This document shows, one piece after another, positions 48,953 through 57,468 of a DNA stretch of 62,945 nucleotides; position 1 is the stretch's first letter; every line of letters starts with the position of its first letter. A program made the translations under genes and the position numbers. A model generated the notes under the pieces. That model saw only the letters and a list, made by a program, of their open reading frames with translations. It was not told the origin of the DNA and ran no database searches. Source of the DNA: Coemansia sp. RSA 487. Its lineage: Eukaryota; Kickxellomycota; Kickxellomycetes; Kickxellales; Kickxellaceae. Where the stretch lies: NCBI GenBank assembly GCA_027577595.1, contig JANBRJ010000095.1, positions 1-62,945 on the forward strand. Reading direction: 5' to 3'.

Positions 48953-49172
48953 TGTGGAGATTTCAGTGTTGTCGGCAAGAGTGAGGTGCTCCCCTACCTG
49001 CCCAAAAAGCATGCGCTGTGCTTAAGGGAGGCTTTTCTGCTCCAAGAACAGATGCTTGTCTCTCTGAAGAGAGCAAGTAAATACAAACGTGCTTAGTCAT
49101 CAACATTTGATTTAATATTATGCCATGATACAATTAACATTTGAGATTAGTATGGTCAAGATATGCTTTTTC

Positions 49173-49370
49173 CTTTCAATATATTTATTATTTCTTTTAC
49201 TGGTGGCATGGCACCAAGACATGATAAGCTTGTAGTATTTGTAGAAACAGTAAGTATGCGTCGTTGTCTTTTGTTGTTTTATAAAATAAAAGGAATTAGA
49301 GAGAATGAGCTAGCATTTAGAGGCTAAACAGAAAATTGTTTTGGCTCACCGCTGTACTATCACCCATATG
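49173..49370 (+). repeat. 198-bp dispersed repeat, copy 2
   Basis: Same orientation as 40363-40560, same length, nine substitutions confined to the 5' part. Both copies end at CACCCATATG, after which the flanks differ. It lies about 220 bases after the stop of the coiled-coil gene. Confidence 0.92.
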
Positions 49371-49629
49371 AAAAGCCCACCAGCCATTCTAGCCAGCACA
49401 TCACTCACCACCGAATACTAGCTCAGTAGCTGTATGTTCCGTAGACGCTGCTTTCTTTATCGCACATTTTAACAAATACAATTGTAGTGTTTGTGTGACT
49501 GTGCTGTGTAGATGCTGCCAGATTGTTTGCTTTGGGCTTTCTATCTCTTTTCTTGGGGTTTGGCTTCACGCAATAACGTTTGCGCTGTTTTCTATCGTCT
49601 GCAACTACGCTGCTTGCAGTCTTTTTGCC

Positions 49630-49713
49630 GAACCACGATCAAAAACAACATTTGGGATGTTTGCACACCAATCGACTGCTTTGGCCGCTATGTTGCGGGC
49701 TCAAATACGATTC
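49630..49713 (-). repeat. 84-bp dispersed repeat, copy 1
   Basis: Aligned without gaps to 62510-62593 in inverted orientation with 18 substitutions (about 79% identity). Read on the minus strand here and the plus strand there, both give a related peptide, AKAV(D/N)W....PN.VFD.GS, which suggests former coding DNA. Confidence 0.75.
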
Positions 49714-49976
49714 ATATATTATAAACGGAAAAACATTGGCTCACCTCACCACCTTAGGAAAAGCAGTCTTCCGTTTTTTCTTTTCATGCATCAGTCAATC
49801 AAATTCGTCGAATATCGCGCAATCGCAAAAGGAACAACAGATAATGATTTTTAAAAAAACAGCTATCTTGGCCTTTTCATTTAGTTTCTTTTTCTATTTT
49901 CTTTTTCTATTTTCTTTGCCTGGCTACTTATCTGTAATTCGTGCCAAACATCGCTATATCCAGTCTCTTTATCGCC

Positions 49977-51302
49977 ATGCTCGCCTCAAGGTTTGCTTCT
50001 AACACCGCCTCTCGTCGTGCTTGGGCGCGTTTCGCCTCCACATCCGCTGCACCGTCTTCGTACAAGCTTGTGGTTGTTGGTGGTGGTGCCGCTGGTCTTG
50101 CTGTATCATCGACGCTTGCACAGAAACTTGGAAAGGACGAGGTCGCTGTCATCGAGCCCTCAAGGACACACTACCAGCAGCCCCTCTTTACCTTTGTTGG
50201 CGGTGGCCTTAAAGACTTTAAGGATACTTGCCGCCCGACTGGCGATGTCGTTTCGCCAGAAGCGCAGTGGATCGACCAGGCAGCTACCGACGTTGACCCT
50301 GAAAGCAGTACCGTCACGCTTGCTGACGGATCAAAGGTCTCGTACGAGTACCTTGTTGTCGCCGCAGGCATTGAGCTCAACTTTGGCGGAATCAAGGGCT
50401 TGAAGGAGACCATCGGAAAGAACGGTGTTGCCAGTAACTACTCGCCCACATATGTGCAAAAGACGTACGAGTTCCTTCAAAACGTCAAGGGCGGCAATGC
50501 GCTGTTCACCATGCCTGCAACGCCAATCAAGTGTGCTGGTGCTCCCCAAAAGATTGCTTATCTCGCCGATGAGCTCTTCCGCGAAAAGGGAATCCGCGAC
50601 AACGTTACTATCAACTACTACACCGCTCTTGGCAAGATCTTTGCCGTCGACAAGTATGCTGATGCTATGAACGCTGTTGCAAAGAGCCGCGACATTAACG
50701 TCAACTTGCTCCATGATCTTGTCGAGGTCGATGGCTCTGCAAAGAAGGCCACCTTCAAAGTTCTAGGCTCGGGGCCAAACGCTGGCGAAACGGTATCTGT
50801 TCCGTACGAGTTCCTGCATGTCACACCACCAATGAAGCCCTTTGACTTTATCAAGAACAGTAAGATCGCTAATGCTGCAGGCTTTGTCGACGTGAACCAG
50901 TACACCACGCAGCACAACAGGTACCCCAACATTTACTCGCTGGGCGACTGCTCGTCGCTCCCGACATCCAAGACTGCTGCTGCCGCCGCCGCCCAGTCTG
51001 CTGTCCTCAAACAGAACCTGCTTAACCAGATCAAGGGAAGCAAGGAGCCTGCTGCGCAGTACAATGGCTACACATCCTGTCCTTTGGTCACCGGAAAGCA
51101 TAAGCTTGTTCTTGCCGAGTTCTCCGGCTACACAGGCTCCCCGCACGAGACATTCTTCTTTAACCAGGCTAACGAGCACGCATTCTCGTACTGGCTTACC
51201 GCTGACGTTCTTCCCGAAATTTACTGGAAGTCGATGCTTAAGGGCACATGGAATGGCCCATCATCAATTCGCAAGGTCGTAAATCCTACTGGTGCGAACT
51301 GA
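49977..51302 (+). CDS. HMT2: Sulfide:quinone oxidoreductase, mitochondrial (SQOR/Hmt2)
   Basis: A 441-residue flavoprotein of the inner mitochondrial membrane that oxidises sulfide and passes electrons to ubiquinone. A presequence-like N-terminus (MLASRFASNTASRRAWARFA) precedes the FAD-binding Rossmann motif YKLVVVGGGAAGLAVSSTLA. Further marks: HYQQPLFTFVGGGL, YLVVAAGIELNF, the redox cysteine in IKCAGAPQKIAYLADE, IYSLGDCSSLPTSKTAAAAA and the second cysteine region YTSCPLVTG. The layout is that of type II SQR in animals and fission yeast Hmt2. ATG at 49977 is chosen because the frame before it begins with a non-ATG codon and the presequence fits. Strong match throughout. Confidence 0.95.
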   Translation: MLASRFASNTASRRAWARFASTSAAPSSYKLVVVGGGAAGLAVSSTLAQKLGKDEVAVIEPSRTHYQQPLFTFVGGGLKDFKDTCRPTGDVVSPEAQWIDQAATDVDPESSTVTLADGSKVSYEYLVVAAGIELNFGGIKGLKETIGKNGVASNYSPTYVQKTYEFLQNVKGGNALFTMPATPIKCAGAPQKIAYLADELFREKGIRDNVTINYYTALGKIFAVDKYADAMNAVAKSRDINVNLLHDLVEVDGSAKKATFKVLGSGPNAGETVSVPYEFLHVTPPMKPFDFIKNSKIANAAGFVDVNQYTTQHNRYPNIYSLGDCSSLPTSKTAAAAAAQSAVLKQNLLNQIKGSKEPAAQYNGYTSCPLVTGKHKLVLAEFSGYTGSPHETFFFNQANEHAFSYWLTADVLPEIYWKSMLKGTWNGPSSIRKVVNPTGAN

Positions 51303-51515
51303 GGTCACCTGCTTTGCCCATATATATATGCGTTTTGATGCTGCAGAATTTATATTTAAAAAAAATATATTTTTGGCGCTGGGGCTGAAATGTAAGCAAC
51401 AATTCTTTTTAGTATGATAGTAAATGTCGTGTGTGCCAAACCTTTTCTATTATTATAGCCATCTACTTCTTCTTTGCTGACGGTTTGAACATAGTAGAGA
51501 AGTACAATACGAACG

Positions 51516-53798
51516 ATGGATAACTATAGGCCCATCCTAGGAGTTGCTAATAGCTCCGACGAAGATGATTTTTACAACGATTGGAATAACCATACAAGAA
51601 AAAGGCGCAACGCACGAACAAAGGATGAACAGATACTTGGTATTTGGGCCGATTCCAGCGACACATGCAGCGATAAAGAAAGCCATATGGATGCTGCAAG
51701 CTCTGCTTCAATTGTGCTAAAACCAACTGAGTTTGTGGTCGCATCAGACAACACGACTGGGGTCAGTAACTACGACCCAGCGTTGAAATTTGGAGCTTCC
51801 CCCAACGACAGTGGCCAATCGGGCGTTGTTGGCAGTTTTTCTGGTGTATCAAAAGATCAGGATGACTCGTTAGTTGATCCCCCGTTGGAAAGCGGCAGCG
51901 ATTCTGATACAGATTCTTCTTCTGAAAGTGACGGAGCAGACAGCTCTTCGCAAGAATACTCAGATAGCAGCAGTACCGATCAGAATGTACGCCAACACAG
52001 AAATAAAGCCAACGTGACCTGTGCTCGTCCAAAGAATCCTGTACAGCAGAATGTCAGCAAAGAGTTTGGGAAGTTTACCAACAGCACAGTTTGGAATATG
52101 ATGGCTAAAATGGGATATAAGGTTGGCGAAGGCCTAGGAAAACACGGCGAAGGCCGAATCGAGCCTGTACAGGTAGTAACACGCCGCTCAGGCGAGGGGA
52201 TCAGCTACAGCAGAAGCGAGCGTCCTTCCGAGCCATACCGCCACGTGGCTAAATCGGAAAAAGACACATTTAGGCGAGGAAAGGGTATAGAGCTTGGCGG
52301 TCCGAGGGGCGCAGATACTTCATTAGAGGCAACGACGCGGACAGCTCCCAATTACACAAAGGTTGAATACAAGACATTAGAACAGCTACAGAAACGCACA
52401 GATGCCAAGGTGAATGAGGTATTTATTGATATGGCAACTAACACGCAAGTGGGCTCACTCGCGGAGTTGGTGTCACAGAAACTTCCTCTGAGCGAAAAAG
52501 AGCAGTTGACGAGGGATGTACAACTTGGCCTCGATCTTGCGTTTAACAAATTAGAACAAATAAAGCGCGAAAAGACGATCGAAGGAAACAGAAGTTCCGT
52601 GCTATACAAGGACATTGATAGCTTGTCCTCAAGTATAGACAGGAGACGTGGAAGAATCGAATATCTTTCAAAGGTCAAGTATGCTATTGAAGATGTTTAC
52701 GACAAGGCGAAGGATACAACTATTACCAGCATGGACGAAGCAATGAACGATATGAAGGGCTTGTACTGCTCCTTCCACAGTCTGTACGATGTCGCTCGAA
52801 GGATAGAGGACGGCGGTTGTGGATTTGACGTTTGGCGTGAGCTGAAGCTAGAGCAGGTAGTTACAGGCGTTATGTTCGACCAACTGAAATGCATACTGGA
52901 TAAATGGACACCAGCAGAGCATATGCATATATTGGCTGACATATTGACAGCGCTACGGATGTATATGTCCACCAACGACAATAACCTACAAGCTGAGGAT
53001 ATGACCCCGTTCGAATCTTTGCTTAATATCACGCTGGTTCCGCGTCTAAAGCGGTTTATATTTACCGAGTGGGATCCGCTTTCGGACAGCCTTGGTAGCG
53101 TCCTTGATGCTTTGCCGCAAACCACCATCTTCTCAATTTCAAACGATATTGGATTTGTTCTTCAGCGGTTTGTGAGCGGAATTAACACACGCGCAGTCAT
53201 GAACGAATATAATAACCTACCAACAGAGAACGGTGTATCGTTTTCGGCACAGACTGCGTTGTCACCATTGCGAGTGGATCATGTCATTATTCCTTGGTTA
53301 CCATTTGTATCCGAGCAAAGCGAACTGCTATCGAGCATTCGACACAAGCTGTGTGCAGTATTGGATCTGTGGGTGCCCTCCAGACAAACCAACAAGGACA
53401 TTGTTGGTTTGGTGTCACCTTGGATGCAAGTACTTCAGGGTAAGGATCGTTATAAGCTTTGCATTAAGGTCGCTCGTCGGCTGGAGCATATGCTGAAATC
53501 GGAATTCCGCTTTGACGCGCAAAAGCAAACTACCTGGCCATTCAAGGTTTTGATAGAATGGCATGGTGTTCTGCCGCTTGAAGAGTGGTTCTCTGTGGCA
53601 GAAAAAGGAATCATCTCAAGATTTCTTGACTATCTTTGGACATGGCTTCAGCAGCCAAACACAAATTACGCAGAGATTGCCGACTGGTACTGGCAATGGA
53701 AGCGTATGTATCCTGATGAGATCTTTGCCCACCCAGTCGTACAGAACGAGTTCAAAAAGGCGCTTGTCTACATGGCTCATGCGATGACACTCTCGTAG
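51516..53798 (+). CDS. NTR1: Spliceosome disassembly factor TFIP11/Ntr1 (G-patch, GCFC)
   Basis: A 760-residue activator of the helicase Prp43 that drives release of the intron-lariat spliceosome. After a Ser/Asp-rich N-terminus, the G-patch lies at about residues 188-235 (NSTVWNMMAKMGYKVGEGLG, then GRIEPVQV), the site that binds and stimulates Prp43. A long helical GCFC domain covers about 330-680 and the C-terminus ends with the WYWQWKRMYPDE block and a short helix. The N-terminal TIP motif (tuftelin-interacting) is weak. Length is close to human TFIP11 (837) and yeast Ntr1 (708). ATG at 51516. Confidence 0.92.
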   Translation: MDNYRPILGVANSSDEDDFYNDWNNHTRKRRNARTKDEQILGIWADSSDTCSDKESHMDAASSASIVLKPTEFVVASDNTTGVSNYDPALKFGASPNDSGQSGVVGSFSGVSKDQDDSLVDPPLESGSDSDTDSSSESDGADSSSQEYSDSSSTDQNVRQHRNKANVTCARPKNPVQQNVSKEFGKFTNSTVWNMMAKMGYKVGEGLGKHGEGRIEPVQVVTRRSGEGISYSRSERPSEPYRHVAKSEKDTFRRGKGIELGGPRGADTSLEATTRTAPNYTKVEYKTLEQLQKRTDAKVNEVFIDMATNTQVGSLAELVSQKLPLSEKEQLTRDVQLGLDLAFNKLEQIKREKTIEGNRSSVLYKDIDSLSSSIDRRRGRIEYLSKVKYAIEDVYDKAKDTTITSMDEAMNDMKGLYCSFHSLYDVARRIEDGGCGFDVWRELKLEQVVTGVMFDQLKCILDKWTPAEHMHILADILTALRMYMSTNDNNLQAEDMTPFESLLNITLVPRLKRFIFTEWDPLSDSLGSVLDALPQTTIFSISNDIGFVLQRFVSGINTRAVMNEYNNLPTENGVSFSAQTALSPLRVDHVIIPWLPFVSEQSELLSSIRHKLCAVLDLWVPSRQTNKDIVGLVSPWMQVLQGKDRYKLCIKVARRLEHMLKSEFRFDAQKQTTWPFKVLIEWHGVLPLEEWFSVAEKGIISRFLDYLWTWLQQPNTNYAEIADWYWQWKRMYPDEIFAHPVVQNEFKKALVYMAHAMTLS

Positions 53799-53885
53799 CC
53801 ACACTCTTAACTTAATTTAGAACATAAACCTTTATCAGATACTTCATAAAGCTATATATGGAAAGGATAAAACTACTCAGTCCTA

Positions 53886-55262
53886 TCATTTTATTTTTTT
53901 GCTGGAGGATTGCACTGGGCGGCTGGCTTTTTTCGAAAGCTTGTCAAGTTCCGAATCGCTGATTGCTTCTCTTATGCTCACTATGCTTGAGCCCAGCATC
54001 TCTGCATACTTGCGGCATTTTTTTATTGAGATCCCCACATCGCGCGATATGCTGATCCAGTCGTTCTTATGCGCTGCTACTGCTTTGAACAGCTTTTCAA
54101 TAATTTCTGGAGAAATGTGTCGTCTATCTTTATTATACGTGCCGCTTCTGCGGCTGCCAATTTCCTGCTTTGCCCTCAGCTTGGACACGTTTTGGAGGGC
54201 AAGATAGTAGGGTGTAAATATGGATGGCTTGCTGCCTAAGGATACTCTAATCAATTTTCCATTTGGATCATATTTCCCATCCTTGCCAGTAGTGCGCAGT
54301 GCGAGTATCCCTTTGAGCTCTTTAAGCATTGGCAATGGGTCAATGTCCAAAAAGTCGACTCCAAGCTCCCTTTCTGCTTGTTTCCAGCGGTTGTAAATGT
54401 AAACCAGCTCCCGAGGTTCTCTACTCGGAAAATACTCTCTCTTAAGAAGTGTCCACCGCGTTCCGTGTATTTTTATAAGCTGGATCAGGCGCTTGGCTTC
54501 ATCTATACTCAGTTTAGAAGCCGCTTTATTGCCGTTCATCCAATTCCATTTAATTGAGCATTGGTTTGCCGAGCGCGTGCCCACTTTGCTAGCAATGTAC
54601 ATCCAGTATTGCGGCACGCGCTGAGCTTCCGCTTCATGCACTTCCAGTAGCCAGGGCTCGTCCCGCTCTGCCACTTTAATGGTTTCATTCGATTCTTTGA
54701 CGCTTGTTACCGATGCGATTGCCGCAAGTAAACGGGCGACCTCGTCATCCATCCATCTCCATCCGCGCACATTTTCAAAACGTGTAAAATTAACAGCAAT
54801 GCCTTGGAGAGGTAAAAGTGCTCTAGTCCAGCGAGTAAAGCACTGGTGGGGTGTTCTGCTTGCTTCAAGCATATTTGCTATTGCTATCCACGATCCTCGG
54901 TGGCCAAGATCCCTTCCTGTCGCAATGTACTTATTGACAGCCTGCTCTAGATCATTGTCCTCGACTTTTGTCCAAAAACTCTTACATTTGACCTGTAGAT
55001 TCTCCCAGCGACGCTTAACTTTTATCGAACTACCCTTGACACCAAGCTTGCTTGCGATCTCTGTCCACGCGTTCCCCTTTTCGTATACAAGCCGCAAAAT
55101 AGCCTCATCTTCCTCTTTTGTCCAACTGTGTCGCTTAAACATTCGTGTTGATGATATATGCAATAGCATCCGCCTTTGGAGCAGCATCGTATTCTTGGCT
55201 ATGTTTATGTTGTTGCCAGTACAACAAACGACTAAAGCCGCTACACTTGAATAGTCACGCAT
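53886..55262 (-). CDS. Myb/SANT-type DNA-binding protein
   Basis: A 458-residue protein with several Myb-like repeats. The clearest are HSWTKEEDEAILRLVYEKGN with WTEIASKLG and KVKRRWENL (about residues 43-90), then SFWTKVEDNDLEQAV with GSWIAIANML and CFTRWTRALLP. Further degenerate SANT-like blocks follow (VPQYWMYIASKVGTRSANQC; GTRWTLLKREYFPSREPREL; NDWISISRDVGISIKKCRKY). Such arrays bind DNA, as in Reb1/TTF1-type and c-Myb factors, but I cannot name an orthologue. The N-terminus before the first repeat is short and slightly basic; the true start may be one of the later methionines (at residues 26, 32 or 41). It is convergent with NTR1, with under 90 bases between the stops. Confidence 0.75.
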   Translation of the reverse strand: MRDYSSVAALVVCCTGNNINIAKNTMLLQRRMLLHISSTRMFKRHSWTKEEDEAILRLVYEKGNAWTEIASKLGVKGSSIKVKRRWENLQVKCKSFWTKVEDNDLEQAVNKYIATGRDLGHRGSWIAIANMLEASRTPHQCFTRWTRALLPLQGIAVNFTRFENVRGWRWMDDEVARLLAAIASVTSVKESNETIKVAERDEPWLLEVHEAEAQRVPQYWMYIASKVGTRSANQCSIKWNWMNGNKAASKLSIDEAKRLIQLIKIHGTRWTLLKREYFPSREPRELVYIYNRWKQAERELGVDFLDIDPLPMLKELKGILALRTTGKDGKYDPNGKLIRVSLGSKPSIFTPYYLALQNVSKLRAKQEIGSRRSGTYNKDRRHISPEIIEKLFKAVAAHKNDWISISRDVGISIKKCRKYAEMLGSSIVSIREAISDSELDKLSKKASRPVQSSSKKIK

Positions 55263-55565
55263 ATATAGGATCCTAAATAGCTATAATATAACATATATTA
55301 CTGATAAAGGGATAACAGCTCAAGTTTTTGGCAGATAAAGAAAGCTCCACCTTGTTTTTTGTCGCTGGGGCACAATAACTGTGTGATTTTTTTCCCAGAA
55401 AAATGGGTGCGGCCTGACATCAGAATTTTTTGGAGGCAAAGGAAAAAAGTACTTTTCTCTCCCTTTGCTCTTTTTTATTATTTTATTTGTAATTTTTAAT
55501 TTTGAAGTAACATCGCATCGTGTTGGTCATATAGATTTGCGTTTTACATATAAAACAATCCAGAA
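55263..55565. promoter_or_regulatory. Divergent promoter between Myb gene and ADA3
   Basis: About 300 bases, AT-rich, with poly-T tracts near 55390 and 55470. No specific site recognised. Confidence 0.45.
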
Positions 55566-57119
55566 ATGGTGGTATTTTCGCAATTCTCAACGAATGAGGT
55601 ACAAAAATCCTCGATTGTGTCGCAATTTGTATATCTGCACGAAACAGGGAGTCGGAAACCACCGTCCACGAGTGAATTACGGCAGCTGCAAGAGGAACTT
55701 GAGCTCATATCAGCACGAGCAGCAGCGCGTTCCAAGCAGCTACAGGATGGACAAAACACCTTGAAGACAAGAGGGGATGACATCTTGGACGACCTTCCAA
55801 GCAAGAAGCACAGTAAAGATGTGCTACAGACTGAGATCATGGCAACAGGAACAGCTACACCAAGCACTGACCGTCCTATCAGTAAGCGCATAAGGTCCAA
55901 CACATCAGTTGGAAGTAAAGCTGGAGGCTCTGATAGCGAAAGCTCAACAAAAACCAGCAGCATACGCGGTGGGACGACTGTGCACGGAGCCAGCAGTGGG
56001 AGTAGCAGCAGACTGGGTGCAGACGGCAAGCATTTTCAGAAGAGCAGCTATGAAAAGTCACCGGCACCGCAGCCGCCGAAAGCAAAACATAGCTCAGGAA
56101 CGCCTGTACAAGATGACTTTTCACGAGTCAAGGTCACAAACCAGGTGCAAATCCAAACATACTGGAGTTCGCTTGAACCTTACTTTAGAAGCATTAGTGA
56201 CGACGACATATCATTTTTGGAGGACAATGCAGACAACCAGGAGTCATATGCCGTACCAAGACTGGGAAGGTTCTATGCACACATGTGGGCAGAAGAAGAA
56301 GTAGCGCATTTTCCGGACCATATGCAGAGCAACAAGACACGCCATATCGTAAAGTACCTTTCAAACGCGGAGACGCGTGAAAAGGCTCGTGTTTATTCTC
56401 CAGTTGTTGGCGCAAATCTGTCAGACTCGGACCTCTCGTTGAACACAGCACGACTGGCCCCTCTTACAGAGCGTATTATATCTGCGCTTGTGGCCGAGCA
56501 GTTTTTGCTCAACCGTGGCAGTGATAGCGTAATAAAGGTAGAGTCCAATGGCATTGACATGAATGGCACAGGAAGCGTAGAGTACATGTCAGACAGCGAT
56601 GAAACCGATACAGGAGACACTGAGCCCCATTTGCTTCCCCCGGACAGCGAAGGCACATCTCTAGAGGACCGTCTCAAGCGTGAGCTTCAGTACATTGGGA
56701 TCCTCGACGAGCAAGGCGTCAACTGGGATGATCGTGAGGATGACGAGATATGCGTTGCCATTAGGTCCTTGCAACGGCAGCTGCGTGACCAGGTGCGGAT
56801 AAACAAGCTTCGTAAGGGGCGCTTGCTTCCAACAGCCAAGGAGCATATTGGATACCAAGAGTACACGCAGGTCATCGATGAGCTGGACAAGCAGGTAGAG
56901 CAGAGTTACCTGAAGCGGCATCGGCAAACAAAAACCCGCAAACGCAAGTCTACGCCAGTTAAGACAGTGGCACTATCAGACAACGCAATCAATGCCATGG
57001 ACCGTCGGCGTCGTGTCATCCAAGCAATAGGCCACCTCTTCCCTGCGGAGAAATTTACCCTACCGAACGAATCGGTCTTTGAAGGGGTTCCTGACAACCC
57101 AGAGCTAAACATTCCTTAG
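55566..57119 (+). CDS. NGG1: SAGA/ADA complex subunit Ada3 (Ngg1)
   Basis: A 517-residue subunit of the histone acetyltransferase module (Gcn5-Ada2-Ada3-Sgf29) of SAGA. The C-terminal Ada3 domain (about 370-460) is recognisable: LEDRLKRELQYIGILDEQGV, then DDEICVAIRSLQRQLRDQVR and INKLRKGRLLPTAKEHIGYQ. The start has LRQLQEELELISARAAARSK, a short helix also seen in fungal Ada3. The middle is Ser/Gly-rich, with a conserved block IQTYWSSLEPYFRSISDDDI. Smaller than yeast Ngg1 (702). ATG at 55566. Confidence 0.87.
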   Translation: MVVFSQFSTNEVQKSSIVSQFVYLHETGSRKPPSTSELRQLQEELELISARAAARSKQLQDGQNTLKTRGDDILDDLPSKKHSKDVLQTEIMATGTATPSTDRPISKRIRSNTSVGSKAGGSDSESSTKTSSIRGGTTVHGASSGSSSRLGADGKHFQKSSYEKSPAPQPPKAKHSSGTPVQDDFSRVKVTNQVQIQTYWSSLEPYFRSISDDDISFLEDNADNQESYAVPRLGRFYAHMWAEEEVAHFPDHMQSNKTRHIVKYLSNAETREKARVYSPVVGANLSDSDLSLNTARLAPLTERIISALVAEQFLLNRGSDSVIKVESNGIDMNGTGSVEYMSDSDETDTGDTEPHLLPPDSEGTSLEDRLKRELQYIGILDEQGVNWDDREDDEICVAIRSLQRQLRDQVRINKLRKGRLLPTAKEHIGYQEYTQVIDELDKQVEQSYLKRHRQTKTRKRKSTPVKTVALSDNAINAMDRRRRVIQAIGHLFPAEKFTLPNESVFEGVPDNPELNIP

Positions 57120-57468
57120 CACTTTACTGCACAGCTTTGATTTCTATTTTGATAATTATTTTTATGATCAAGTGGTATTTCCAGAGATCCCCCTTGGAAT
57201 TATGCTCAGTTGAAAGAGCCAATCATTGTCGATTCTGAAAATAAAGTAAACAAAGGAGTGACAACAGAAAAATACTTTTTCTTCTCCTTTGCTCCAATTC
57301 TTTTTCCACCTATATGCTTTCTTTTGTTTTGTTCTTTCAATGACTTTTTTTCGCTTTTATTATAATTCATAAGCCTGCGGAATCGAAACCGACAACACTT
57401 TCCCCTATTTTCTCGATTGAAAATCGCTTCTTTTTATTTACCAAACCAAATAAATTCCAACAGAAGAA
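57120..57468. promoter_or_regulatory. Intergenic with promoter of SMC4
   Basis: About 350 bases with T-rich tracts around 57275-57360. No gene recognised. Confidence 0.45.

Larger units (their letters stand above)
48953..49976. other. 1-kb intergenic region with two dispersed repeats
   Basis: Holds the second copy of the 198-bp repeat (49173-49370) and an 84-bp segment (49630-49713) related to DNA next to the right-hand aldo-keto reductase. The last 130 bases are pyrimidine-rich and lead into the sulfide:quinone oxidoreductase gene. No gene supported. Confidence 0.55.

Noticed and set aside
8646-53798. A functional cluster of splicing genes (PPWD1, HTATSF1, U1-70K, MFAP1, NTR1)
   Set aside because: They are spread over 45 kb, on separate promoters and mixed with unrelated genes. 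Eukaryotic gene order gives no reason to call this a cluster; chance is enough.
8631-55300. Upstream non-ATG (TTG, GTG) starts extending several genes
   Set aside because: For MFS1, MDM31, PPWD1, HTATSF1, MFAP1 and SQOR the longer frames begin with TTG or GTG and add residues without homology. The first in-frame ATG matches the expected family start or targeting peptide.
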